Of a DNA stretch of 64,000 bases, positions 28,001 to 36,034 are shown piece after piece (the first letter of the stretch is position 1; each line of letters begins with the position of its first letter). The stretch is taken from contig NZ_JACTAB010000001.1 in NCBI RefSeq assembly GCF_014486695.1, positions 558,001-622,000 on the forward strand, read 5' to 3'. This DNA is from Flavobacterium buctense. GTDB lineage: Bacteria; Bacteroidota; Bacteroidia; Flavobacteriales; Flavobacteriaceae. Made by a program: the position numbers and the translations under genes. The notes beneath the pieces are model-generated. The model ran no database searches and was not told where the DNA came from. It saw only the letters and a program-made list of their open reading frames with translations.

Positions 28001-30212
28001 TACAATCGATGCTACTTCTTCATTAGCCACCCGTGCCGGAAAGACTTTCCAAATCGGACCAAGCAATCCTTCGGGTTCTTGGGTAGGTGATTTTGACACC
28101 AACTGGTTCAATTGTGCGAATTGGGAAGGATTAAAAGTACCGGATGCCACTACCGATGTAGTATTGAATGGGTCATCTGTAAACGACGCCGTGGTAGAGG
28201 CTACGGCTGTTTATGCCGATGATTTTGCCAATGTGGCCAGCTGTAATAATTTGACCATCACCACCAGAAAAGTACAAGTGGAAGCCAGTATAAATAATAT
28301 ATTAGAAGTCAAAGGCGATTTAACCCTCAGCGGTTCGGGAGCTTTAGACATGGACGAAGGCAATTCAAGCAATGATGACGGAATTATCAAATTGTCGGGA
28401 GATTGGATCAATAATGTGAGTGCTGCCGCTTTTTCAGAAGGAAACGGAACGGTAGAGTTTGTGGGCACCACACCTCAAGTGATTAGTAGTGTTGCTGTAG
28501 AAGGGACCGAAACTTTCCACCATGTTATTTTAGACAATGATTTTGATACGGCTGTTTCTAATAACTTAATTGCCACAGGTGATTTAACAGTAAGAACCGG
28601 TAGAGACGTTACGATTGATTCGGCCGGATATATAAAAGCTTACCAGCAACTTAACCACAGTGGGACGATAACCATTGAAAGTAGCGGTCAGTTAGTACAA
28701 GTTGACGATACAGACACTAATATAGGAACTTATAACAATACCACTTTCGTAGTAAAAAGAGATTACACAGCTAAGGATATTGATTATGTGTATTGGAGTG
28801 CTCCCACAAAATTATTTACAGTAGCTAGTTTGCCTAATGGTTTCCACTATGTATGGGATCCGACTTATGCTAATGTTAATGCTACTGAAGGAAATTGGAT
28901 TGCGCCACCAACGGCCCAAATGCAAATTGGAAAAGGGTATATCGCCCGAACTTTTAATGGTTCAGCTACCGCGATAACACTTACTTTTGATTTCTTTGGA
29001 CAACCTAATAATGGTTTGATTACCAGCGTAAATGTGTCGAGAGGGTCTTATTTTGGAGACGGAATTACGACCGGCTTGCCTTATGATGCCGAACCGGCTA
29101 ATCCTAATAACGTAAACACAACCCGATGGGATGACAACTGGAACTTAGTTGGTAATCCGTATCCATCCCCATTGAACGCTAAAGCCTTTTTAGACGCCAA
29201 CACTAACTTGGAAGGCTTTGTCAATATTTGGACGCACGATACCGAGCCTACAATTTTGAACGATCCTTTTTATGCTGACTTTGGGTATAATTATGATGCC
29301 ACTGACTATATTACCCACAATGGTACGGCTACAATCAGTGGTCCGGGCGGTTTTGACGGAAATATTGCTTCGGGTCAAGGGTTCTTTGTATTAATGGAAG
29401 ATGGTGCAGCACTTACGCAACCTATTGTATTCAATAATGCCATGAGAAGCGATTTGGGGAACAACTTAGTTTATGACAATTCCGATTTTTTCAGAAATGC
29501 TGCGACAACTCAAAATACTCAGGCAGAAGAAAAACACAGAATTTGGTTAGATATAGTCGCGCCTCAAGGACAAGTGAGCCGTGCAGTTGTAGGGTATGTA
29601 ACCGACGCCACTAACAACAAAGATCGTTTGTATGATGCTGTTACTAATGCCGCCGGATTAAAGTTGTATTCCTTTACCGAAGACCATGAGTTGCAAGAGT
29701 ATTGTATTCAAGGTAGAGCATTGCCATTTGTGAATACGGATACCGTAAGACTTGGTTTTAATGCTACTACAGTAGGAAGTCATACCATAGCGATTGCAAC
29801 AGTAGATGGTTTGTTCTTGAACGATCAGACTATTTATTTAGAAGATAAGTTCTTGAATATCATTCACAATATAAAAGAGTCGCCTTATACTTTTACCACA
29901 GACAAAGGAAGGTTTGACAACCGATTCGTATTGCGCTATACGGATAGTGCTGCTTTAGGCAATGATGATTTTGACACTTTAAGCAACAGTGTTGTTGTGG
30001 CAAGTAACAACGGACAGTTGACCATAAAATCATACCTGCAAACTTTAGAAGAAGTGGTGATTTATGATGTATTAGGAAGACAATTGTTTGCTCAAAAAGG
30101 CATAGGAGCCAATGATTTCATAGCGTCTAATATTGCTATGAGCCAACAATCGGTCATCGTTAAAATTAAATTGGAAAGCGGAATAATAGTGACCAAGAAG
30201 GTGTTGCTGTAA
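25077..30212 (+). CDS. Giant secreted surface protein with fibronectin-like and lamin-tail-like parts and a T9SS tail
   Basis: A 1711-residue exported protein with a signal peptide to about residue 23 (SSYGQ). After an N-terminal beta domain come two fibronectin-III-like segments (about 200-330 and 340-450) with Gly/Thr/Ala-rich strands, and more beta-rich filler. A lamin-tail-like segment follows (about 725-870, GELLFVGYDGQENGSGASDEYLI). A further repetitive region precedes the T9SS type-A-like tail of about 80 residues ending VTKKVLL. Such proteins are exported by the type IX system and anchored or released at the surface. No catalytic motif is seen, so adhesion is the best guess. It has its own promoter and a terminator shared with convergent bioB. 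Confidence 0.85.
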   Translation: MKFRLLLVAVFVFVLNSVSSYGQLLQWNTFGNTGTETTEPSVANDANVAAANLTFGAGVTAAANGNRFGGNNWFDTGDSATPTLAESISGNDYIQFTVTPNSGFSFTPTSFVFTWDRSASGPSSVTLRSSVDGYASDLGTVTGIVGSAFASNTITISGLTNITTATTFRLYGYGTAGALAGGTGGFDQNVVSPGVVNVVLNGTTASTGPCSDPANSDTALVVTNRTVNGLDIAWTESVSATGSLVVIRPTASAAALPTDNTAYTASTAWASAAQINTNNRVMYNGLGSSVTGITGLTAGTQYTITVYAYNTGSGSTICYRELTPLTTTFYTLATEPTGHPASFTCSGPGLNQLTLTYPAASTVAGSGYVILYRAGAASTGLPVDGTFYTAGSLIGDSTVYSYVTAGSTTTTVTGLTPGTTYHFLLVPYSIASAANATLNYRTAATIRTTNCTTLSLSAASDIVEVASSEAVIIPSTTNSVAIAAVTDGIQVWQITVRDGGGVADSDSNPTILNAFTIAQAAGNAVASWSDAIFSVGLFDGSTFIANGVVSANQIVFSGLTVSVADNTSKTLSLRLSLNCPLGAGAIDGDDFGFSITNANTTFSPTGSGKAAFLAATSANGSNVISVVATKLVFFTQPITTGIDLAMLPVVVRAYDACNNLDINFTGTVSLTSTGTMTAVTPVAAVGGIATFSGIVHTVLGTNLTLTASSTVTPIVSTNFNIVDVTVFNTGELLFVGYDGQENGSGASDEYLIATMVDIKPGTQFSIVNSRYEAGAAANVRTDKWGGGGDIASEAPYTTLITYNGATDIPAGSVLVIITDNSANWFGSIDVITGTTTTSRTADFTGSLVFGTTFNPNISTSGSDQLYLIQGGFVSDGSIDANEANYILSGRLLHGLTNRAAWVPLTNACNGDATGGNTRESRLPAPLTCFNVESISGSGISGYYENDKEHGLASIRQIITAVGNVPANWTLGTGRYTIDATSSLATRAGKTFQIGPSNPSGSWVGDFDTNWFNCANWEGLKVPDATTDVVLNGSSVNDAVVEATAVYADDFANVASCNNLTITTRKVQVEASINNILEVKGDLTLSGSGALDMDEGNSSNDDGIIKLSGDWINNVSAAAFSEGNGTVEFVGTTPQVISSVAVEGTETFHHVILDNDFDTAVSNNLIATGDLTVRTGRDVTIDSAGYIKAYQQLNHSGTITIESSGQLVQVDDTDTNIGTYNNTTFVVKRDYTAKDIDYVYWSAPTKLFTVASLPNGFHYVWDPTYANVNATEGNWIAPPTAQMQIGKGYIARTFNGSATAITLTFDFFGQPNNGLITSVNVSRGSYFGDGITTGLPYDAEPANPNNVNTTRWDDNWNLVGNPYPSPLNAKAFLDANTNLEGFVNIWTHDTEPTILNDPFYADFGYNYDATDYITHNGTATISGPGGFDGNIASGQGFFVLMEDGAALTQPIVFNNAMRSDLGNNLVYDNSDFFRNAATTQNTQAEEKHRIWLDIVAPQGQVSRAVVGYVTDATNNKDRLYDAVTNAAGLKLYSFTEDHELQEYCIQGRALPFVNTDTVRLGFNATTVGSHTIAIATVDGLFLNDQTIYLEDKFLNIIHNIKESPYTFTTDKGRFDNRFVLRYTDSAALGNDDFDTLSNSVVVASNNGQLTIKSYLQTLEEVVIYDVLGRQLFAQKGIGANDFIASNIAMSQQSVIVKIKLESGIIVTKKVLL

Positions 30213-30230
30213 CGGTTGTAAGTATAAAAA

Positions 30231-30267
30231 GAAAAGTCCCAAGCTAAATTAGTTTGGGACTTTTTTT
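30231..30267. terminator. Bidirectional terminator between the giant surface protein and bioB
   Basis: AAAGTCCCAA / TTGGGACTTT stem flanked by A and T runs on the two sides, between two convergent stop codons. Confidence 0.85.
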
Positions 30268-30281
30268 ATGGGAGTAAAGAG

Positions 30282-31367
30282 TTATTTCCCTTTAGTCGAT
30301 GCTTCTAAATTGCGTTCTATTTGGTGACCGGGTCTTGACCATTTTGGTTTTTCGCCCAAGGCTTGGAATTGCGAATCTTCGGCTTCCACGGTTGTAGGTT
30401 GCATGATTTTGATGAATGGTTTTTGCGGGAGTAAACCAAGAGTTTCAAACATTTTCATGTCTTCATTCACATCCGGGTTTGGCGTAGTCAATAATTTATC
30501 GCCTGCAAAAATAGAGTTAGCTCCGGCAAAGAAACACATCGCTTGACCTTCACGCGACATTTCAGTTCTTCCGGCAGACAAACGCACTTGGGTTTCCGGC
30601 ATTACGATACGTGTGGTGGCTACCATGCGAATCATTTCCCAGATTTCCACCGGTTTTTCATTTTCCATTGGCGTACCTTCTACCGCTACTAAGGCATTAA
30701 TTGGCACCGATTCCGGTTGCGGATTTAAAGTAGACAAAGCCACTAACATTCCGGCACGGTCTTCAATGCTTTCCCCCATTCCGATAATCCCGCCGCTACA
30801 AACGGTAACATTGGTTTTACGAACATTTTCGATGGTTTGCAAACGGTCTTCAAATCCTCGGGTTGAAATCACTTCTTTATAATAATCTTCAGAAGTATCT
30901 AAGTTGTGGTTGTAAGCGTATAAACCGGCTTCGGCCAATCTTTGGGCTTGGTTTTCGGTTAGCATCCCTAGGGTACAACACACTTCCATATCCAGTTTGT
31001 TGATGGTTCTTACCATTTCCAAGACTTGATCAAACTCTTCACCATCTTTTACATTTCGCCACGCAGCGCCCATACAAACTCTCGAAGAACCGTTAGATTT
31101 GGCTCTTAAGGCTTGTGCTTTTACTTGGCTTACGGTCATTAAATCGTTTCCGGTAATGTCGGTATGATAGCGTGCTGCTTGCGGACAATAACCACAATCT
31201 TCAGGACAACCACCGGTTTTTATAGAAAGTAAAGTAGAAACTTGAACCACATTTGGATCATGATGCTCACGGTGAATAGAAGCGGCTTCGTAAAGCAAAT
31301 CCATCAACGGTTTGTTGTATATAGCAATGATTTCGTCTTTGGTCCAGTTGTGTTTTGTAATACTCAT
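30282..31367 (-). CDS. bioB: Biotin synthase
   Basis: A 361-residue radical-SAM enzyme that inserts sulfur into dethiobiotin. The SAM cluster cysteines are Cys54, Cys58 and Cys61 (GGCPEDCGYCPQ). The motif YNHNLDTSEDYY and the C-terminal SIFAGDKLLTTPNP region are typical. ATG 31367 (MSITKHNW) is chosen over an upstream in-frame ATG because it gives the family start and fits the promoter at 31389-31419. It lies about 8 kb from bioF-bioD-bioA on the other strand, with its own promoter. Confidence 0.97.
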   Translation of the reverse strand: MSITKHNWTKDEIIAIYNKPLMDLLYEAASIHREHHDPNVVQVSTLLSIKTGGCPEDCGYCPQAARYHTDITGNDLMTVSQVKAQALRAKSNGSSRVCMGAAWRNVKDGEEFDQVLEMVRTINKLDMEVCCTLGMLTENQAQRLAEAGLYAYNHNLDTSEDYYKEVISTRGFEDRLQTIENVRKTNVTVCSGGIIGMGESIEDRAGMLVALSTLNPQPESVPINALVAVEGTPMENEKPVEIWEMIRMVATTRIVMPETQVRLSAGRTEMSREGQAMCFFAGANSIFAGDKLLTTPNPDVNEDMKMFETLGLLPQKPFIKIMQPTTVEAEDSQFQALGEKPKWSRPGHQIERNLEASTKGK

Positions 31368-31388
31368 AGGTATAATTTTATCTTGCAC

Positions 31389-31419
31389 CAAAAGTAGGTA
31401 ATTTGTCTTTAAGTTACAA
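31389..31419 (-). promoter_or_regulatory. Bacteroidota-type promoter of bioB
   Basis: On the minus strand TTG (31417-31419), 20-bp spacer, TACTTTTG (31389-31396), 21 bp before the ATG at 31367. The upstream ATG at 31391 lies inside the -7 box and cannot be the start if this promoter is used. Confidence 0.75.
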
Positions 31420-31445
31420 TGGGATATTTTGATAAATGGGTTGAA

Positions 31446-31886
31446 TTAATCTTGCGGGGCTGTTTTATTTCTAAAAAGTTGCATGGCGATAAATACCACA
31501 ATAACTCCTGAAGCGATTCCTTCAAACAATAGTCCTATGGCATATTCGTTGGCTGTTGGGCTTCCGCCAAAAAGAAATTCCCCCGACAAGTTTTTGACAT
31601 ACTCATTGCCACCACGCGCATAGATGTAACTTACTAAACCGGCCACACTAAGTAAAATCCCGCTCATGGCTGTGGTGCCCGCCGAGAGTAGATTAGCCAC
31701 ATAACCGCTTTTGCCTTCTTTGAAATTGGATTGTAAAGTACGGCTTACACCATAATATACAAAAGTTGCGTTGAGTATTCTGAGGTAAATGATTTTTGAT
31801 AAACCGAAAAACTCCATGATTAGAAAATAAATGGCGATTCCGGCAAAGATTAGGATTCCGTTGGTAAATTCTTTAGGTAGTTTCAT
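31446..31886 (-). CDS. Small multi-pass membrane protein, unknown function
   Basis: A 146-residue protein with about four hydrophobic helices (residues about 9-28, 34-50, 66-88 and 117-137) and short loops. I recall DUF4199-like or similar Bacteroidota membrane proteins with this layout but cannot assign a family. It is co-oriented with bioB and ribF, with gaps of 78 and 126 bp, so it may be its own unit. Confidence 0.65.
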   Translation of the reverse strand: MKLPKEFTNGILIFAGIAIYFLIMEFFGLSKIIYLRILNATFVYYGVSRTLQSNFKEGKSGYVANLLSAGTTAMSGILLSVAGLVSYIYARGGNEYVKNLSGEFLFGGSPTANEYAIGLLFEGIASGVIVVFIAMQLFRNKTAPQD

Positions 31887-32012
31887 AGCGATAGGTTTTA
31901 AGTGGATGATTAAAACAAGCTTATCAAATTTAAGAAATTATCTTTGATAACTACATTAGTTTAACAGAAAAGAAGGCTTTATTGTAAATAATAAAAGACA
32001 ATATTAAATTGT

Positions 32013-32942
32013 TTATAACTGCTTGAGGTAGTTTATCGCAGTTGATTTATCTAGTGCCAATTGGTTTTTAAGGGCGTCCAAAGACTCGAATTTTTGTTCG
32101 TTACGCATTCGTTTAAGTAACGAAACGATTATTTTTTGGTCGTAAAGGTCTTGGTCAAAATCAAAGAAATTAATTTCAATGGTTAAAGTGGTGCCCTCAA
32201 CTGTTGGGCGATTGCCAATGTTCATCATGCCGTAAACCGTTTTGCCGTTCAATACACTTTTGGCAACATAAACCCCGTTTAGCGGAATGAGTTTGTAATC
32301 TTCTTCGATGTGAATGTTGGCGGTGGGATAACCTATTGTGCGACCGAGTTGCTTTCCTTTAGAAACAATACCGGTTAAGGAATATTGATAGCCTAAATAG
32401 TCATTAGCCAATTCGATATTGCCTTCGCTTAAAGCGGTTCTGATTTTGGTAGAACTGATGGACACTTCGTTGATGGCTTCTGCAGAAATTTGTTCCACTT
32501 CAAAACCATAGGTTTTTCCAAATTCAGTTAAATCATTGATGTCAGCGGTTCGGTTTCTGCCAAAGCGGTGATCGTGACCAATGATGATTTTTTTGATTTG
32601 AAAAGTATCCACCAAAACCTGTTTGACAAAATCTTCTGCGGTTAATCTTGAAAAATCTTTATCGAAAGGATGCACCACAAGATGATCAACGCCTAAGTTT
32701 TCTAATAAAGCTATTTTTTCGTTGAGCGTGTTGAGTTGTTTCATTTCGGTTCCTTCCTGAAGCACCATTCGCGGATGCGGGAAAAAAGTCAGTACTAAAC
32801 TTTCGCAGTCCTGAGATTGGGCGGAGGCGATAATTTGTTCCAATATTTTTTTATGGCCAAGGTGAACGCCGTCAAAAGTACCAATAGTAACTATGGTAGG
32901 CTTGTGGGCAACAAAAGATGTTATGGAATGAACTATTTTCAA
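32013..32942 (-). CDS. ribF: Bifunctional riboflavin kinase / FAD synthetase
   Basis: A 309-residue enzyme making FMN and FAD. The N-terminal FAD synthetase domain shows TIGTFDGVHLGHKKIL and the FFPHPRMVLQ motif; the C-terminal riboflavin kinase domain shows IGYPTANIHI and GVYVAKS, then MMNIGNRPTV. I propose TTG at 32942 as the start ((M)KIVHSITSF), which gives the usual family N-terminus. The longer in-frame start at 32993 falls on the -33 element of the promoter, so it should not be in the mRNA. Confidence 0.93.
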   Translation of the reverse strand: MKIVHSITSFVAHKPTIVTIGTFDGVHLGHKKILEQIIASAQSQDCESLVLTFFPHPRMVLQEGTEMKQLNTLNEKIALLENLGVDHLVVHPFDKDFSRLTAEDFVKQVLVDTFQIKKIIIGHDHRFGRNRTADINDLTEFGKTYGFEVEQISAEAINEVSISSTKIRTALSEGNIELANDYLGYQYSLTGIVSKGKQLGRTIGYPTANIHIEEDYKLIPLNGVYVAKSVLNGKTVYGMMNIGNRPTVEGTTLTIEINFFDFDQDLYDQKIIVSLLKRMRNEQKFESLDALKNQLALDKSTAINYLKQL

Positions 32943-32964
32943 GTAGTAGATAAATGTAATACTG

Positions 32965-32993
32965 CAAAAATATGTTTTACAAATTAAATACAA
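32965..32993 (-). promoter_or_regulatory. Bacteroidota-type promoter of ribF
   Basis: Minus strand TTG (32991-32993), 18-bp spacer, TATTTTTG (32965-32972), 22 bp before the proposed TTG start at 32942. This promoter decides the start choice. Confidence 0.65.
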
Positions 32994-33234
32994 TAATTTT
33001 TAGCGCGTTAATACAAAAACCCTGTAAAAAAGAAGTGTTATGTTACGTGGAAGAATGTTTTATTAAGAACCATAATGGTTGATTTTTCGTAATTTATAAG
33101 GGTAAAGTTATGGGTGAGGGATTTTTTTAACGAAAATTTTGCCATAACCTTAGGCATTAGTTTGTTAAAAAATTAAAAATAACAGAATATATGTTAAATT
33201 TTAATTGAAATCTTTTAAAAAAATGGGGTAGAGA

Positions 33235-33265
33235 TTTGCAATCTATTGAAAGATAATTATCTTTG
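33235..33265 (+). promoter_or_regulatory. Bacteroidota-type promoter of the reprolysin-like protease
   Basis: TTTG (33235-33238), 19-bp spacer, TATCTTTG (33258-33265). This places the in-frame ATG at 33246 upstream of the transcription start and supports ATG 33294. Confidence 0.82.
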
Positions 33266-33293
33266 GCTACTTTTTAACAATCAACAAAATACC

Positions 33294-35939
33294 ATGAAAA
33301 AACACTACTTATTATTCATTCTACTTTTCTCAGTAGCACAGGGTTTTGCTCAAGGAAATTCTCCTTGGAAATTTCTTAGTAATGACAAGCTTATTACCGC
33401 AGAGAAAGTAAGAGAAGATGATTATTCAGCCAATCAAAAATTAATACAATTTGATGCAGTTGAATTTAAACAGTCATTAGTTAACGTTAACGATATTGCT
33501 TCAGGTCTTCCGGGCGTTGAAATATCACTTCCTAATATCAATGGAAAGCTGGAAAAGTTTATGGTTTGGGAATCTTCAAATTTTGCACCCGAATTGCAAG
33601 CCAATTTTCCTGAAATCAGAGCTTATGTAGGGAAAGGAATTACGGATGCTGCCGCAACTTTAAATTTTAGTTTTGCACCTTCTGGGATTCAAACTATGAT
33701 TTTCAGAGCCGGTTTAGGATCAGAATTTATTGAGCCTTTCACTAAAGACAGATCGGTTTATGTTGTTTTTGATTCCAAAACCAGAACCCGTGGTCAATTG
33801 CCTTTTGTATGTTCTACAGAAGAAATTGCAATGGCTGATAATTTGCAAAGAAATGGCAATGTAACTATGGCCAACAATCAGATATATAAAACCATGCGTT
33901 TGGCTGTTTCTTGTAACGGGGAATATGCTGCGTATCACGGTGGAACTGTAGCCGGTGCTTTAGCGGCTATCAATGCTACTATGTCACGTTGTAACGGAGT
34001 ATTCGAAAGAGACTTGGCGGTTAAATTGATTTTGATTGCCAATAATAATTTAGTGATTTATACTAATGCAGGTTCCGATCCTTATACCTCAATGGCAAAT
34101 TGGAGTCCACAATTACAAGCTACTTTAACGGCTCAAATCGGGGAAGCCAATTATGATATCGGCCACTTATTTGGTGCTACCGGTGGTGGTGGATTTGCCG
34201 GTTGTATCGGTTGTGTATGTGTAGACGGTCAAAAAGGAAGTGGTTATACATCTCCGGCTAATGGCATACCGATGGGAGATACTTTCGATATTGATTATGT
34301 GGCGCACGAATTAGGACACCAAATGGGAGCCAATCACACTTTTACTCACACTGGAGAAAATAATACAGTAAATATGGAGCCTGGAAGTGGTTCTACCATT
34401 ATGGCTTATGCCGGAATTGGTGGAGGCGGAACAGACATGCAATCCAACTCAGACGATTACTTTACTTATAGAAGTATATTGCAAATACAAAATAACCTTG
34501 CTACTAAAGCTTGTCCGATTAGCACTAGTATTGCGGCTACCAATCCAAGACCAACTTTGATTTTGGCAGGGATTAATTTTACTATTCCGGTAAGTACAGC
34601 CTTTAAATTAAGCGGAACGGGAACCGGAACACCTGGTGAAGTATTGACTTATACTTGGGAGCAAAATAATGATGCTACTGTAGTGGGCGGAACTTCAACA
34701 TTTCCTTCACCTACAAAAACCGATGGGCCTAACTTCAGATCAGTAGTGCCGGATTTGTCACCGGTGAGATACATGCCTAAGTTTTCGGATGTGTTAAACG
34801 GTACTTTAACCAACACTTGGGAAACGGTTTCTTCTGTGGCAAGATCATTGAGTTTTGCCTTGACCGTTAGAGATAACGTTCTTGGTGGAGGACAAACAAA
34901 TACATCCGCTATGACGGTTAATGTGGTTAATATTAGTGGTGCTTTTGCTTTCACAAGCCCGAATACACCAGCGTCTTGGGGATTAGGTTCTACACAAACC
35001 ATTACATGGAATGTGGCCGGAACTACTGCTAATGGGATGAATACGGCCAATGTTAATATCTTAATCTCAACAGATGGAGGTGAAACATTTACCAGTTTAG
35101 TAGCAAACACACCAAATGACGGTTCTGAAACCATAACTATGCCTTCAACTCCAACGCAAAATTGTAGATTATTGATTGAAGCAGTTGGGAATATTTTCTA
35201 TGCAGTTAGTAAAAATATAACTTTAGGTTATGATTGTAATGTGGCTAGTGAAACTCCGGGTACAGCAATTAATGATGGGTTAGGAGCCAACAATCCGGGT
35301 ACAGCAGCAGTTCGTACTTTAAATTTCCCAAATAATGTTACTATCAATAATATGAAAGCGTCTTTCAGTACAGGTCACACCTGGATAGGTGATTTAGTGG
35401 TTAAACTAAAACATCCTGACGGAACTGAAATAAATCTTTGGAACAGAACCTGTAACAATCCACAAAGTAGTGGATTGAATGTAACTTTCGCTGATGGTTC
35501 TCCTGCTCCGGTTTGTGGTAGTCCAACTAACGGAACATTTAGTCCTGTTCAGGCATTGGCAGCCTTTAACGGAAAACCATCTAATGGTGTTTGGACTTTA
35601 ACAGTGCAGGATTTCTATATTGGAGATTCAGGAACTATTGCTTCTTGGGGAATTGATTTTGGATGTACTTTGAACAGTGAACAATATGATATCGCTGATT
35701 TGACCGTGTATCCAAATCCAAATAACGGAAACTTTACCGTTAGATTTGAAAACCCAACTTCAGCAGAAACTAAAATTGAGGTTTACGATATTAGAGGTAG
35801 AAAAATATTTGAAAACGCATTCACTAACCAAGGCGTGTTTAACGAAAATATCCAGTTAAACAATGCACAATACGGTATTTACTTATTGAATGTTACTGAT
35901 GGTAACAGAAAAGTAGTTAAAAGAATAGCCGTTGAATAA
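33294..35939 (+). CDS. Secreted reprolysin-like zinc metalloprotease with P-domain and T9SS tail
   Basis: An 881-residue exported protease. Signal peptide to about residue 19 (GFAQ); propeptide-like region; M12-type catalytic domain with HELGHQMGANH, zinc ligands His338, His342 and His348 and Glu339, preceded by a cysteine-rich CIGCVCVDG loop. An Ig-like/PKD-like segment follows at about 440-640. Then comes a proprotein-convertase P-domain (about 660-790, GHTWIGDLVVKLKHPDGTEINLWNR). The C-terminal T9SS type-A sorting domain (YPNPNNGNFTVRF... VVKRIAVE) indicates export to the surface by type IX secretion. ATG 33294 fits the promoter. Confidence 0.92.
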   Translation: MKKHYLLFILLFSVAQGFAQGNSPWKFLSNDKLITAEKVREDDYSANQKLIQFDAVEFKQSLVNVNDIASGLPGVEISLPNINGKLEKFMVWESSNFAPELQANFPEIRAYVGKGITDAAATLNFSFAPSGIQTMIFRAGLGSEFIEPFTKDRSVYVVFDSKTRTRGQLPFVCSTEEIAMADNLQRNGNVTMANNQIYKTMRLAVSCNGEYAAYHGGTVAGALAAINATMSRCNGVFERDLAVKLILIANNNLVIYTNAGSDPYTSMANWSPQLQATLTAQIGEANYDIGHLFGATGGGGFAGCIGCVCVDGQKGSGYTSPANGIPMGDTFDIDYVAHELGHQMGANHTFTHTGENNTVNMEPGSGSTIMAYAGIGGGGTDMQSNSDDYFTYRSILQIQNNLATKACPISTSIAATNPRPTLILAGINFTIPVSTAFKLSGTGTGTPGEVLTYTWEQNNDATVVGGTSTFPSPTKTDGPNFRSVVPDLSPVRYMPKFSDVLNGTLTNTWETVSSVARSLSFALTVRDNVLGGGQTNTSAMTVNVVNISGAFAFTSPNTPASWGLGSTQTITWNVAGTTANGMNTANVNILISTDGGETFTSLVANTPNDGSETITMPSTPTQNCRLLIEAVGNIFYAVSKNITLGYDCNVASETPGTAINDGLGANNPGTAAVRTLNFPNNVTINNMKASFSTGHTWIGDLVVKLKHPDGTEINLWNRTCNNPQSSGLNVTFADGSPAPVCGSPTNGTFSPVQALAAFNGKPSNGVWTLTVQDFYIGDSGTIASWGIDFGCTLNSEQYDIADLTVYPNPNNGNFTVRFENPTSAETKIEVYDIRGRKIFENAFTNQGVFNENIQLNNAQYGIYLLNVTDGNRKVVKRIAVE

Positions 35940-35964
35940 TACGAGATCGTATTAAAATAAATTC

Positions 35965-35997
35965 AAAAGGAGAAAGTTGTGAAATTTTCTCCTTTTT
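35965..35997 (+). terminator. Terminator after the reprolysin-like protease
   Basis: AAAAGGAGAAA / TTTCTCCTTTT stem followed by a T run. Confidence 0.8.
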
Positions 35998-36034
35998 GAC
36001 CTAAAATCTATAATGAATTAAAAAATAAAGCTAA

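Larger units (their letters stand above)
32943..33293. other. Gene-free divergent region between ribF and the metalloprotease
   Basis: 351 bp holding the divergent promoters at 32965-32993 and 33235-33265, and a perfect 13-bp palindrome AACCATAATGGTT at 33068-33080. Otherwise I see nothing. Confidence 0.7.

Noticed and set aside
33246..33293. Upstream start for the reprolysin-like protease
   Set aside because: The ATG at 33246 lies between the -33 and -7 elements of a strong promoter, so it is not transcribed; it would also spoil the signal peptide.
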